A DNA stretch of 24,906 nt from assembly GCA_964559435.1 (NCBI GenBank), contig CAZLHI010000044.1, positions 1-24,906 on the forward strand. Direction: 5' to 3'. Positions within the stretch are counted from its first letter, which is position 1, and each line of letters starts with the position of its first letter. The notes under the pieces are model-generated. The model did not search any database and was not told where the DNA came from. It worked only from the letters and a program-made list of their open reading frames with translations. Made by a program: the position numbers and the translations under genes. Below are positions 13,459 to 21,984 of the stretch, piece after piece. The DNA comes from Hebobacterum sp964559435. GTDB lineage: Bacteria > Armatimonadota > Hebobacteria > Hebobacterales > Hebobacteraceae.

Positions 13459-16057
13459 GAAGCCGCTCCGGGTCTCTGCCCCCGGCCTGTGCGAAGTCCG
13501 GCCGGCCGCCTCCACCCCCACCTGCTACCTTAGCCACCTCGCGGATGAGGTCCCCCGCGTGGTAGCCCTGGCGAACAAGCTCCTCGGAGACCTTTGCGGC
13601 GAAGTGCGCACGTCCCTCGTGCTCGCAGCCCAGGACGACTATCCCAGGTTTCACCGCGGCCAGGACGCGATCTGCGAAAGTGCGAAGCGCATCCGGCGGC
13701 ATGCTCGCGACGCGCTCTGCCACGAGACTAACGCCTGCAACCGTCTCGCGGTGCTGGCCGATGTCTCTGTCAATCCACGCCCGCACGTAGGCCTCGAACT
13801 CCTTGCGCTTGCTATCATCCAACTTGCGCCTCGAGGACCGCACCTCATCCCCCAACGCCTCGAGGCGGGCCGGGATGTACTCAAGGCGGCACTGAAGCGC
13901 CTGCGCCGCCTCTCCGAGCAGGTGCCGATGCCGCACGGCGAGCGCTTGGGCCTCCCTGCCTGTGATCGCCTCTATGCGGCGCAGGCCCGCGCCGATGCTG
14001 GTCTCGCTCATGACGAAGAATCCGCCGATAGAACCAGCATGAACGAGATGCGTGCCGCCGCATAGCTCTTTACTGAAATCGCCGATCTGCACAACGCGAA
14101 CTCGCTCGCCGTACTTCTCGCCGAAGAGTGCAATCGCACCCATATCCTGAGCATCCCGCCAGCTCATCTCCTGGGCGCTAAGCTCTGAATCCTGAAGTGC
14201 CAGCTCGAGAACGCCTTCCTCTATCCGCTGGCGCTCTTCGTCGGTCAAGGCCGAGAAGTGTGCGAAGTCGAAGCGGAGCCGATCCGCATCGACGAGCGAA
14301 CCCGACTGCACCGCGTGCTCCCCAAGCACTTGGCGAAGTACGTGATGAAGCAGATGAGTCGCTGTGTGCGCCCTGGCGATGGCCCGGCGTCGCTCCTCGT
14401 CGACCCGCGCCGCCACCGATTGTCCCGGGCGCAGCTCGCCTTGCTCGACCCGGACGCTGTGCGCGTGGACGCCTTCCACCGGATGATAGGTGTTCAGCAC
14501 CATCGCCTCTGCGTCGTCCGCCGTCATCGCCCCCCGGTCTCCCACCTGGCCGCCGCCCTCCGCATAGAAGGGCGTTCGGTCGAGAAACACCTCGGCTTCC
14601 TCGCCCTTGCCAAGTGTATCAACAGGAGCACCACCTTTGATGATGCCGATAATCGTGCCCTCGGCGACACAGCTCGAGTAGCCGAGAAAGGTTGTCTTGC
14701 CTGCGAAGCTCTGGTATCCAGACCGCATCGCGAAGGCGAAATCCTCTCGGGCCCGAGCGCGCGCGCGATCCCGCTGCTCTTGCATGGCCCGCTCGAAGCC
14801 CTCCTCGTCGATCTCAAGTCCGCTCTCCGCGGCAATGTCCGCGGCCAGCTCCTTGGGCAGGCCATACGTGTCGTGCAGCTTGAAGGCCTCCTCACCCGGC
14901 AGAACCTGGAGCCCGGCGGCCTGTGCCCGCTCGATGGCCGCCATCAGCGGACCGAGGCTGCGCTCCAGCGTGTCCTCGAACTGCTTCTCCTCTTGCACCA
15001 GCCACGTGCTGATGCGCTCCTGTGTTCCCAGCAGCTCCGGATAGACGCCCCCCATGGTCGCCGTGATGGCCGGCACGAGGTCGGTCAGGAATGGCTCCTC
15101 CAGGCCGAGCCTGCGGCCCAACCGGCTCGCCCGCCGCAGCAGCCGCCGGAGCACATAGCCCGCGCCTTCGTTCGAGGGCGTGAACCCGTCCGCCAGCAGA
15201 AACGCGAGCCCGCGGGCGTGTTCGGCAATAACGTTGGCGGTGGTGCGCTTCCCCTCTCCCAGGCGCTCGGGAAGACCCGAGTTCGAGCGGCGCGCCCGCG
15301 CCACCACCGCTGACACAATGGGCGCAAGCAAATCTGTGCCGAAGATGGAAGGAACTTCCTGGATGACCGCGGCGAGCCGCTCCATCCCCATGCCTGTGTC
15401 TATCCCCGGCTCCGGGAGCGGCTCGAACTCCCCGTCCGCGGTCTTGTGGTAGATCTGGAAGACGAGATTCCACAACTCGTTGAACCGCGGGCAGTTACAT
15501 GTCGGGCCGCAGTCCGGCCGTCCGCAACCCCGGTCTTCTCCAGTGTCGATATGCAGCTCCGTGTTCGGGCCGCAGGGACCCGAGTCGCCCACCGGCCCCC
15601 ACCAGTTCGTCTCGTCCCGGATGATCCTCGACCGCGCCACGCCAATCTCCTTGGCCCACACCTCCGGCGACTCTTCGTCCTCCGGGTGGACGGTAATCCA
15701 GACGCGGCTTTTCGGCAGGGACAGGACATCGGTGACATATTCCCAGGCGAACACGATCGCTTCGCGCTTGAAGTAATCGCCGAAGGAGAAGTTACCGAGC
15801 ATCTCAAAGAACGTGAGGTGCCACGGAGTGCGGCCGACCTCTTCCACATCGTCGGCCCGGAAACACTTCTGGCAGGTCGCCACGCGGGGCGCTTCCGGGG
15901 GCACCAAACCGCGGAACCACGGCACGAATGGTTGCATGCCCGCACTGGTGAAGAGCGTCGTCGCATCCGTCGGCTTCAGCGGCGCGCTCGACATGACGCG
16001 GTGGTCGCGCTGGGCGAAGAAGTCTAGGAAGCTCTGTCGAAGCTCCCGGCTCGTCAT
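13409..16057 (-). CDS. alaS: Alanyl-tRNA synthetase
   Basis: Charges tRNA-Ala and edits mischarged Ser or Gly. The 882-residue protein has the class II catalytic domain (N-terminus MTSRELRQSFLDFFAQRDH, then RVATCQKCFRADDVEEVGRT and HLTFFEMLGNFSFGDYFK), a cysteine-rich insertion CGRPDCGPTCNC common in this enzyme, the editing domain with HTATHLLHH (about 564) and CGGTH (about 666), and a C-Ala domain ending in the glycine-rich GGGGGGRPDFAQAGG. Length is standard. ATG at 16057 is supported by homology and by a GGGAG upstream; a possible ATG at 16153 would lie upstream of the predicted transcription start. It heads a group with the membrane-protein gene, ruvX and mltG. Confidence 0.97.
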   Translation of the reverse strand: MTSRELRQSFLDFFAQRDHRVMSSAPLKPTDATTLFTSAGMQPFVPWFRGLVPPEAPRVATCQKCFRADDVEEVGRTPWHLTFFEMLGNFSFGDYFKREAIVFAWEYVTDVLSLPKSRVWITVHPEDEESPEVWAKEIGVARSRIIRDETNWWGPVGDSGPCGPNTELHIDTGEDRGCGRPDCGPTCNCPRFNELWNLVFQIYHKTADGEFEPLPEPGIDTGMGMERLAAVIQEVPSIFGTDLLAPIVSAVVARARRSNSGLPERLGEGKRTTANVIAEHARGLAFLLADGFTPSNEGAGYVLRRLLRRASRLGRRLGLEEPFLTDLVPAITATMGGVYPELLGTQERISTWLVQEEKQFEDTLERSLGPLMAAIERAQAAGLQVLPGEEAFKLHDTYGLPKELAADIAAESGLEIDEEGFERAMQEQRDRARARAREDFAFAMRSGYQSFAGKTTFLGYSSCVAEGTIIGIIKGGAPVDTLGKGEEAEVFLDRTPFYAEGGGQVGDRGAMTADDAEAMVLNTYHPVEGVHAHSVRVEQGELRPGQSVAARVDEERRRAIARAHTATHLLHHVLRQVLGEHAVQSGSLVDADRLRFDFAHFSALTDEERQRIEEGVLELALQDSELSAQEMSWRDAQDMGAIALFGEKYGERVRVVQIGDFSKELCGGTHLVHAGSIGGFFVMSETSIGAGLRRIEAITGREAQALAVRHRHLLGEAAQALQCRLEYIPARLEALGDEVRSSRRKLDDSKRKEFEAYVRAWIDRDIGQHRETVAGVSLVAERVASMPPDALRTFADRVLAAVKPGIVVLGCEHEGRAHFAAKVSEELVRQGYHAGDLIREVAKVAGGGGGGRPDFAQAGGRDPERLHDALARAKELVAARQE

Positions 16058-16155
16058 GCGCGTTGGTCTCCCGTCGAGTTTGCGCCGCTGTGCGCCGTGC
16101 TGACGGCTATAACAACTGCGCCAGCGCACTCGGGCGCGGCGCAGGTGGTCCATCT

Positions 16156-16164
16156 ATTATAGCA
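16156..16164 (-). promoter_or_regulatory. Extended -10 promoter for alaS
   Basis: Minus-strand TGCTATAAT combines a perfect TATAAT (16156-16161) with the TGn extension. No good -35 is seen at 16-18 bp. Transcription from about 16149 would give a leader near 92 nt. The site lies just before the end of the AI-2E-family gene (stop at 16168), so alaS can be started separately. I see no T-box sequence in the leader. Confidence 0.65.
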
Positions 16165-16167
16165 GAC

Positions 16168-17364
16168 TCATCCGCTCGGTGCATCCGCGCGCCGCTCGGC
16201 AAACAGCTCCGGCCAGAAGCGCAGCAGAACCACCTTGATCGCGCCCGCAACGGGAACCGCGAGTACGATGCCGACGAACTTGAAAAGCGTCGCACCGGCC
16301 AAAACCGCGAAGATGACGACGAGCGGATGCAGCCCCACGCGCTTGCCGATGACTCGGGGCGTGACACCGTAGTCGAAGGCAACGTTTCCGGCCATTAGCA
16401 GTCCCAGGGTGATCAGGATCATGGCGAGACCCTGCTTGGTGACCGCCATCGTAAGGGCAATGACCACCATCGCGGTCGGGAATCCAATATAGGGGATGAC
16501 GTAGAGCACGCCCGTCATGATTCCCAGCAGCACGGAGAACTTGACGCCTGTGGCCGTCAGCACGATCATGGCGAAGATCCCGACCACAACCACCATAGTG
16601 GCCATGCCAAGCAAGTAGCTGCCTGCCAACTTGTTGATTTCGCTAAGGACCTCCACCAGCGCCCTGCGTCGCGGCTCGGGAACGGCGCGTACGAGCCGCT
16701 GCCCGAGCCTCTGGTAGTCTCGAAGCACCCAGAAGGTGACCACCGGCGTTATCACCAGGAGCGAAACCAACACGAGCGATCGGTTCAACAGGCCCAGGCT
16801 GTTTCTCAGAAGGGTCTTGCCATATTCCTGTGCCCTCTTGGCCAGGTCGCCCAAAGCAGTGCGGACATCGTCCGGCACCATCCCCACGACCCGGCCCCAA
16901 CCCACGACCGTTTCTCTGGCATTGTCCCACAGCTGGCGCGTCTGGTCGGCATAGTCATCGTACTGTCTGACCAGGTCTTTCGCCTCCGCCGTGACGCGCG
17001 GCACGAGCAGAACGACTGCCACGACCAGCAGCGCCAGAAAGACCCCAAACACGACCAGGATTGCTCGGTCGCGGCGCCATCCTTTCCGCTCAAGCCGAGC
17101 TATGCCGGGGTTCAAAAGATACGCGATGACCGCGCCAAGAACGAAGGGAAGGAGAATCGCCCGCACACGGTAGAGCAGCCAGATGACGAGCAGCACGCCA
17201 ATGAGACCGGAAAGCCACTTCGGCCAGGCCAGCAACCGCTCCTCTGGCTGATAGATTTCAGACTGGCGCCCCAGTGTTCGCGTGGTCGCAACGTGAACCA
17301 CTGTCACAATGTACGCGATGACGGCTACAACTATCAGGGCGACAAGAGTAGTTGGCAGATCCAA
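16168..17364 (-). CDS. AI-2E family (PerM-like) membrane transporter
   Basis: A 398-residue polytopic protein of the AI-2E/PerM family, members of which export small molecules or ions; the substrate here is unknown. Typical blocks are LLPFVLGAVIAYLLNPGIARLERKG (shortened core: AYLLNPGI, about 80), VITPVVTFWVLRDY, the VLYVIPYIGFPTAMV region and the C-terminal GVTPRVIGKRVGLHPLVVIFAVLAG. About 50 residues precede the normal family start and include one extra hydrophobic segment (about 6-27). No ATG fits: TTG at 17364 with GGGGAGG six bases upstream is the start, and an in-frame stop just upstream excludes a longer form. It follows the sigma factor gene by 83 nt without a visible terminator. Confidence 0.92.
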   Translation of the reverse strand: MDLPTTLVALIVVAVIAYIVTVVHVATTRTLGRQSEIYQPEERLLAWPKWLSGLIGVLLVIWLLYRVRAILLPFVLGAVIAYLLNPGIARLERKGWRRDRAILVVFGVFLALLVVAVVLLVPRVTAEAKDLVRQYDDYADQTRQLWDNARETVVGWGRVVGMVPDDVRTALGDLAKRAQEYGKTLLRNSLGLLNRSLVLVSLLVITPVVTFWVLRDYQRLGQRLVRAVPEPRRRALVEVLSEINKLAGSYLLGMATMVVVVGIFAMIVLTATGVKFSVLLGIMTGVLYVIPYIGFPTAMVVIALTMAVTKQGLAMILITLGLLMAGNVAFDYGVTPRVIGKRVGLHPLVVIFAVLAGATLFKFVGIVLAVPVAGAIKVVLLRFWPELFAERRADAPSG

Positions 17365-17447
17365 GCTCTACCTCCCCAGCATGGTTGCCTGCCGAGTGAG
17401 GTCCAGGCCTCCCAACAACCTTCCCCCTTGCCCTGCGCTGATCTCCC

Positions 17448-18266
17448 TCACTCGTTCTCCTGCTCGCGCACGACCTCCCTCAGCTTCGCCAAGGCCCGCT
17501 GCTGGAGCCGCGAGACATGCATTTGTGATATGTTGAGCCGCTCCGCCACCTGGGTCTGCGACAAGTTGCCGAAGAAGCGCAGCTCTATGATCTTGCGCTC
17601 CCGCGGGGAGAGCGCTCGCAGCGCCTCCGCGAGCCGGCTCCTCCGCTCGAAACGCTCTATCTCCTCGTCGACCTCCCCAACGTAGTCCTGCAGTCGGCTC
17701 CGGGCCTCCTCCGAATCCGCGCCGAGTTCGCTGTCAAGCGAAGGAAGCTCGTATAGCTCTCCGAGTTCCATCGCCTCCAGCGCTTCCTGCTCGGTGACAT
17801 CCAGTTCCTCTGCGATCTCTCGGACCGTCGGCGGCCGATCGAGCCGCTGAGTCAGTTCGTCGATCACTTTGTTGGCCGCCAGGTTGAGCTCCTGGAGACG
17901 GCGAGGCACCTTCACCGCCCACCCGCGATCCCGGAAGTAGCGCCTGATCTCCCCCACGATCGTCGGCGTCGCGTACGTCGCAAAGCGGGTGCCCCGGTTC
18001 GGATCGAACCGATCGATGGCGTTGATGAGGCCGATCGTCCCGACCTGAATCAGGTCCTCCAGCGGCTCGCCCCGATTGGCGAACTTGCGCGCGAGGTAGC
18101 GCACGAGGTTCATGTGCGCCAGAATCAGCTCTTCCCGCACCTGCGGATCGCGGGTCCGCTGGTATTTCTCAAAGAGCTCGGGCGTGGCTGCGTCCCGCGT
18201 GGGTGCACGCCCCACCTTCGCCTTGTCCTCGGCCTCTTGCGCCTTCGCGGCCTCCCGCGGGTTCAT
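17448..18266 (-). CDS. RNA polymerase sigma factor, SigB/SigF/SigG type
   Basis: A 272-residue group 3 sigma-70 factor. Region 2 is clear (LILAHMNLVRYLARKF and DLIQVGTIGLINAIDRFDP, RFATYATPTIVGEIRRYFRD, residues 48-113), followed by region 3 (about 120-190) and region 4 with a helix-turn-helix (SPRERKIIELRFFGNLSQTQVAERLNIS, 220-247; core SQTQVAERLNISQMHVSRL). In relatives this sigma directs general stress or sporulation genes and is held inactive by the anti-sigma kinase encoded immediately upstream. ATG at 18266 is 5 nt after the anti-sigma stop, with GAGGTAGGG upstream. The order anti-anti-sigma, anti-sigma, sigma is the same as in spoIIA and sigB operons; which regulon it controls cannot be told here. 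Confidence 0.94.
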   Translation of the reverse strand: MNPREAAKAQEAEDKAKVGRAPTRDAATPELFEKYQRTRDPQVREELILAHMNLVRYLARKFANRGEPLEDLIQVGTIGLINAIDRFDPNRGTRFATYATPTIVGEIRRYFRDRGWAVKVPRRLQELNLAANKVIDELTQRLDRPPTVREIAEELDVTEQEALEAMELGELYELPSLDSELGADSEEARSRLQDYVGEVDEEIERFERRSRLAEALRALSPRERKIIELRFFGNLSQTQVAERLNISQMHVSRLQQRALAKLREVVREQENE

Positions 18267-18271
18267 GGACC

Positions 18272-18703
18272 CTACCTCGACCTATACTTCACCATCCGAA
18301 CACAAGTCCCGGCCGCCTCGTCGCACTCGACCGCCATGTCGTCCATCACTGCGCGTATGACGGCCAGCCCCAGTCCCCCGGGAACGTCCCAGTCCTGGTC
18401 CTCCCCGACCCCGGGTGAGCCACTCCCACGGGGGTCGAACCCCTGCCCCCGGTCCACGACCTCGATTGTCAGCTGTGTGGGGTCCATGCTGAACCGCACC
18501 AAGATCTCGTTGCAGATCTCGTCCGGGACATGTTCCACCGCGTTGGCACAGGCCTCCCCCACGGCCAACTCGACATCTTTCACTACGTCATAGGTGAAGT
18601 CCAAGTGGGAGGCGACAGCGCATGCGGCCATCCGCGCGACCCGCACGAACTCGGCCCTGCGCGGAATGCGAATTTCCACTTGGTCGGGGGTCGTCGTCTT
18701 CAT
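18272..18703 (-). CDS. rsbW: Anti-sigma factor serine kinase (RsbW/SpoIIAB-like)
   Basis: A 143-residue GHKL-type ATPase that binds the sigma factor or phosphorylates the anti-anti-sigma protein, switching partner according to ATP and phosphorylation state. The ATP site is complete: N-box E50-ACAN-AVEH with N54, the DRGQGFD motif (84-90) and GGLGLAVI (109-116). Size and motif spacing match RsbW/SpoIIAB. It overlaps the anti-anti-sigma gene by ATGA and is 5 nt before the sigma gene, which fits equimolar production of the three proteins. Confidence 0.93.
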   Translation of the reverse strand: MKTTTPDQVEIRIPRRAEFVRVARMAACAVASHLDFTYDVVKDVELAVGEACANAVEHVPDEICNEILVRFSMDPTQLTIEVVDRGQGFDPRGSGSPGVGEDQDWDVPGGLGLAVIRAVMDDMAVECDEAAGTCVRMVKYRSR

Positions 18704-19053
18704 CCCCGCACCTCCTTGAGAGCAGCGGCCACATCATCGTAGATTCTAAAGACCTGAGTCAGGCCCGTTATCTCGAACAACCGCTTGACTCTGGGCTGGG
18801 AGACCGCGATGATGACCTCTCCGCCAGATTCCCGCATGCGCTTCAGCAGCCCAACCAGCGTCCCCAGCCCGGTACTGTCCATGTACTCAGTTGGGTTGAG
18901 ATCGACTATCAGGCGTTTGATCCTGTTAGAGATCAGCTTCAGCCCGGAGTCACGCACCCGGCCCGCGTTCGCGACATCCACTTCCCCAGTGAGGGAAAGC
19001 ACCGCCGTGTCCTCGCCCTCAGTTCGAGCATCGATCTTCAGCGGTGTGGACAT
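18700..19053 (-). CDS. rsbV: Anti-anti-sigma factor, STAS domain (RsbV/SpoIIAA-like)
   Basis: A 117-residue single STAS-domain protein. The regulatory phosphorylation site is Ser60 in YMDSTGLGTLVGLLKRM, the standard DSxG context. Unphosphorylated, such proteins pull the anti-sigma kinase off the sigma factor. No PP2C-type phosphatase that would reactivate it is encoded in the window. ATGA overlap with rsbW downstream; 9 nt after the small DUF948-like gene upstream. Confidence 0.94.
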   Translation of the reverse strand: MSTPLKIDARTEGEDTAVLSLTGEVDVANAGRVRDSGLKLISNRIKRLIVDLNPTEYMDSTGLGTLVGLLKRMRESGGEVIIAVSQPRVKRLFEITGLTQVFRIYDDVAAALKEVRG

Positions 19054-19062
19054 ATGACTCTC

Positions 19063-19476
19063 CTATCCCACTTCCGTCTCGACGCCGCCCCCCGCTCCTT
19101 TGGGGCCGCCCCGCTGTCCGGCGACCCCGGCCAGGCCCTTTCGCAGGCCGCTCAGCCAGGAGACAACCTTGGCAGCCGCAGGCTCCATCGCCCTCAGCGC
19201 CAGCACGTCGGGCTCCAGCCGCTCAGTTATCCGATCTACCCTTCCGAGCGTGCTTGCCAAGGAATCGAGACCTCTGCCCAACTTCCCTGCCGCGGTCTGA
19301 ACACCTCGCGCCGCGTCCCTCCACGCGCGGACGGTCGACCGAGCTTCCTCTTCGAGCAGCTGCCCCAGGTGATCGACAGCAGACTGCGCCCGCACGATCA
19401 GAAGGCAGAGCCGTATCGAGACCACAATGACCGCGAGTGCACCCCCCATGGCGGCCAACAAGGCTACCTTCTCCAT
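19063..19476 (-). CDS. Small membrane-anchored DUF948-like (YtxG-type) protein
   Basis: A 137-residue protein with one N-terminal membrane segment (about 5-28, LLAAMGGALAVIVVSIRLCL) and a helical, probably coiled-coil cytoplasmic or peripheral domain, ending in a Gly-rich tail. This layout resembles the DUF948/YtxG group, some of which are stress-induced in Bacillota. Start ATG 19476 has GAGGAGGG nine bases upstream. It lies between mnmA (15 nt before) and rsbV (9 nt after), suggesting co-expression with the stress sigma module. Family placement is moderately sure, function unknown. Confidence 0.72.
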   Translation of the reverse strand: MEKVALLAAMGGALAVIVVSIRLCLLIVRAQSAVDHLGQLLEEEARSTVRAWRDAARGVQTAAGKLGRGLDSLASTLGRVDRITERLEPDVLALRAMEPAAAKVVSWLSGLRKGLAGVAGQRGGPKGAGGGVETEVG

Positions 19477-19491
19477 CCGCGAATTCCCTCC

Positions 19492-20586
19492 TCAGGAGCC
19501 AGCTTCAATGACTCCGCCCAGGGCAACCCCATCCCCGTCATAGCAGACAGCGGCCTGACCAGGCGACACGGCCCACTGCGGCCGCTCGAACTCCATGCGA
19601 GCACCAACTCCGTCGGGCCGCGCCGTGCAGCGGGCGGCCCGGCCGCCAGAACGTATCTTGGCGGCCAACTTCAGTCCACCTTCGGGAAGCTCCGGCATCG
19701 AAACATAGTTCACGTCTTTGATTACCACACTCTGGAAGACGGCCTCGTCGGCCTCGCCAACGATCAAACGGTTCCGCTGTGAATCGATACCGATAACATA
19801 TAGAGGCGTGCCGTGGGAGATTCGAAGGCCCTGCCGCTGTCCGATCGTGTAGAAGGCGATGCCCCGGTGCCTCCCGAACTGGCGGCCATCTCTGCCAACG
19901 ATAGGACCAGGTCGAAGAAGCTCGGGCCGCCGACGTTCGAGATACTGCCGGTAGCTCTCGCCTGAGAGAAAGCAAATCTCCTGGCTCTCGGCCCGCTCGG
20001 CCGACGGCAGGCCGAGCTCGGCGGCCTTGCCTCGCACCTCCTCCTTCGTCATTCCGCCGAGAGGAAACATCGCTCGCGAGAGCTGCTCTTGACTCAAGCC
20101 GTACAGGCTGTACGACTGGTCCTTCGTCTCATCTGCTCCGCGTAGAAGTTGCCACCTGTTCGACTGCTCGTCGTAACCCACCCTGGCGTAGTGGCCCGTG
20201 GCCAGCTTCTCGGCTTCGATCTCGGCTGCCCGCCTCAGCAGCGGGCCGAACTTCACGAAGGTGTTGCACCGGATGCAGGGATTGGGAGTTCGGCCCGCGG
20301 CGTACTCGTCACAGAACGGATCTATGACCAGTCGTTCGAACGGCTCACGGAGGTTCAGCACATAGTGCCGGACGCCGAGGGTGCCGGCCACGCCTTTGGC
20401 CGAGTCGGTCGCCTCCAACCCGCAGCACCGGCGCAGTCCCGGCGGAGCGTCCTCCTCCTCCTCTTCCCGGGGCCAGATCTGCATCGTGAACCCGACGACC
20501 TCGTGGCCTTGCTCCAGCAGAAGCGCTGCCGCCACTGAGCTGTCCACCCCGCCGCTCATTGCGACGGCGACTCTCTCAGCCATCAT
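19492..20586 (-). CDS. mnmA: tRNA-specific 2-thiouridylase MnmA (TrmU)
   Basis: Thiolates U34 of Lys, Glu and Gln tRNAs. The 364-residue protein has the PP-loop SGGVDSS (11-17), the tRNA-binding stretch TGHYARVGY (about 129-137), KDQSYSLYGL (154-163) and the catalytic cysteines C106 in NPCIRCNTFVKF and C204 in SQEICFLSGE. The extra Cys103 makes a CxxC at the first site, and Cys53/Cys54 form a pair. Two in-frame ATGs occur (20586 and 20583); both overlap the rarA stop by about 10 nt and neither has a strong ribosome-binding site, so coupling to rarA is likely. Confidence 0.95.
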   Translation of the reverse strand: MMAERVAVAMSGGVDSSVAAALLLEQGHEVVGFTMQIWPREEEEEDAPPGLRRCCGLEATDSAKGVAGTLGVRHYVLNLREPFERLVIDPFCDEYAAGRTPNPCIRCNTFVKFGPLLRRAAEIEAEKLATGHYARVGYDEQSNRWQLLRGADETKDQSYSLYGLSQEQLSRAMFPLGGMTKEEVRGKAAELGLPSAERAESQEICFLSGESYRQYLERRRPELLRPGPIVGRDGRQFGRHRGIAFYTIGQRQGLRISHGTPLYVIGIDSQRNRLIVGEADEAVFQSVVIKDVNYVSMPELPEGGLKLAAKIRSGGRAARCTARPDGVGARMEFERPQWAVSPGQAAVCYDGDGVALGGVIEAGS

Positions 20587-21967
20587 GAGCTCGCGGACCC
20601 TCGCCCCGTCCGCCTTCGCGGCGGCGCCTCTCCCACTCCTCCAGCCGCGCCTTGATCGTCTTCTCGTAGCCCTGCTCGGTGGGCTCGTAGTAGCGGCGCG
20701 ACTTGGTGCCCTTGGGCAAGTAGTCCTGGGGCACAAAGTGGCCCGGCGAGTCGTGAGGGTACTTGTATCCCTCGCCGTGTCCGAACTGCTTCGCGCCGGG
20801 GTAGTTGGCATCGCGCAGGTGCTTCGGCACCAGGGGAACCACTCGATTCCGCACGTCCTCCATTGCGCGAGCAATCCCCAGGTAGGAGGCATTGCTCTTC
20901 GGCGCGGTGGCGACGTAGGCCGTCGCTTGAGCCAGTGGAATCTGCGCCTCCGGCAGGCCCACGTATTCCACCGCGTGCGCGGCCGCCGTGGCGACCACCA
21001 GCGCCATCGGGTCGGCGTTGCCGACGTCCTCGGCCGCCTGGATCACGAGTCGCCGGGCGATAAAGCGGGGGTCCTCCCCGGCCGAGATCATCCGGGCCAG
21101 CCAATAGAGCGCCGCGTCCGGGTCTCCCCCGCGCATGCTCTTGATGTAGGCGGAGATGACGTCGTAATGCGTATCGCCGCCCTTGTCGTATTTCAGCGCC
21201 CGGCGCTGGGCCGCGTCCTCCACCATCTCGAGCGTGATGGAACGCTCTCCCTCCCGCGCTCGCACTTGCTGGGCGGCGGCTTCGAGCGCGTTGAGCGCCG
21301 CGCGCGCGTCGCCGTTCGCAAGGTTGATCATGTGCTCCCGCGCCTCCGGAGTTAGCTCGATGCTCTGTCCACCGAGACCGCTTTCTCCATCGGCCAAGGC
21401 CCGGTCCACAATCGTGCCGACCTGCTCAGAGGTGAGCGGCTCGAACACGAAGAGGCGGGAGCGGCTGACCAGAGGCGCGTTGATCTCGAAGAACGGGTTC
21501 TCGGTGGTGGAACCGATGAGGATGATCGTGCCGTCCTCCACGAAGGGCAGGAACGCGTCCTGCTGCGCCTTGTTGAAGCGGTGGATTTCGTCGATGAAGA
21601 GAATGGTCTTCCGGCCCTGGACCTCCATCCGCTTCCGGCCCTGCTGTGTCACTCTGCGGATGTCGGCCACCCCTGAGGTCACCGCGCTGTAGGGCTCGAA
21701 CTGGGCCTTCGTGTAGTGGGCGATGATGTGCGCCAGCGTGCTCTTCCCCGTCCCCGCCGGCCCGTAGAAGATCACGGAGGAAAGCTCGTCCTCCTCAATA
21801 GCCTTCCGCAGGTAGGTGCCCGGCCCGACGATTTGCTCCTGCCCCACGAACTCGTCGAGCGTTCGGGGCCGCATGCGCGCGGCCAGCGGCATGGCTTCGG
21901 TCTGGGCCTCCTGCGCGGCCCGCCGCTCCTCCGGGAACAGACTCCCCGCTGCCTCCTCACCGCCCAT
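20576..21967 (-). CDS. rarA: Replication-associated recombination protein RarA (MgsA)
   Basis: A 463-residue AAA+ ATPase that acts at stalled replication forks. It has the PLAARMRPRTLDEFVGQ entry (27-43), Walker A GPAGTGKST (69-77), Walker B ILFIDEIHRFN (122-132), the sensor STTENPFFE, and the C-terminal tetramerisation region with KYDKGGDTHYDVISAYIKSM (core KGGDTHYD) and GYKYPHD. The extreme N-terminus GSLFPEE resembles a short beta-clamp-binding motif, which is plausible for this protein. ATG at 21967 has GGAG seven bases upstream. The frame is open for another 109 codons upstream, but that part crosses the predicted promoter and the divergent aldolase gene and is not coding. Confidence 0.95.
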   Translation of the reverse strand: MGGEEAAGSLFPEERRAAQEAQTEAMPLAARMRPRTLDEFVGQEQIVGPGTYLRKAIEEDELSSVIFYGPAGTGKSTLAHIIAHYTKAQFEPYSAVTSGVADIRRVTQQGRKRMEVQGRKTILFIDEIHRFNKAQQDAFLPFVEDGTIILIGSTTENPFFEINAPLVSRSRLFVFEPLTSEQVGTIVDRALADGESGLGGQSIELTPEAREHMINLANGDARAALNALEAAAQQVRAREGERSITLEMVEDAAQRRALKYDKGGDTHYDVISAYIKSMRGGDPDAALYWLARMISAGEDPRFIARRLVIQAAEDVGNADPMALVVATAAAHAVEYVGLPEAQIPLAQATAYVATAPKSNASYLGIARAMEDVRNRVVPLVPKHLRDANYPGAKQFGHGEGYKYPHDSPGHFVPQDYLPKGTKSRRYYEPTEQGYEKTIKARLEEWERRRREGGRGEGPRAHDG

Positions 21968-21984
21968 GGATAATCTCCGCGGGG

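Noticed and set aside
14258..15313. 351-codon plus-strand open frame opposite alaS
   Set aside because: The opposite strand encodes the alaS editing and catalytic domains. The translation shows no family features.
16058..16153. Upstream ATG extending alaS by 32 codons
   Set aside because: The predicted transcription start (about 16149) lies downstream of that ATG, and the usual AlaRS N-terminus begins at 16057.
18622..19782. 386-codon plus-strand open frame across rsbW, rsbV, the DUF948-like gene and mnmA
   Set aside because: It crosses four tightly packed minus-strand genes and their junctions, which a real gene would not do; the translation has no recognisable domain.
20381..21355. 324-codon plus-strand open frame opposite mnmA and rarA
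   Set aside because: Antisense shadow of the AAA+ and PP-loop genes, without its own translation signals.
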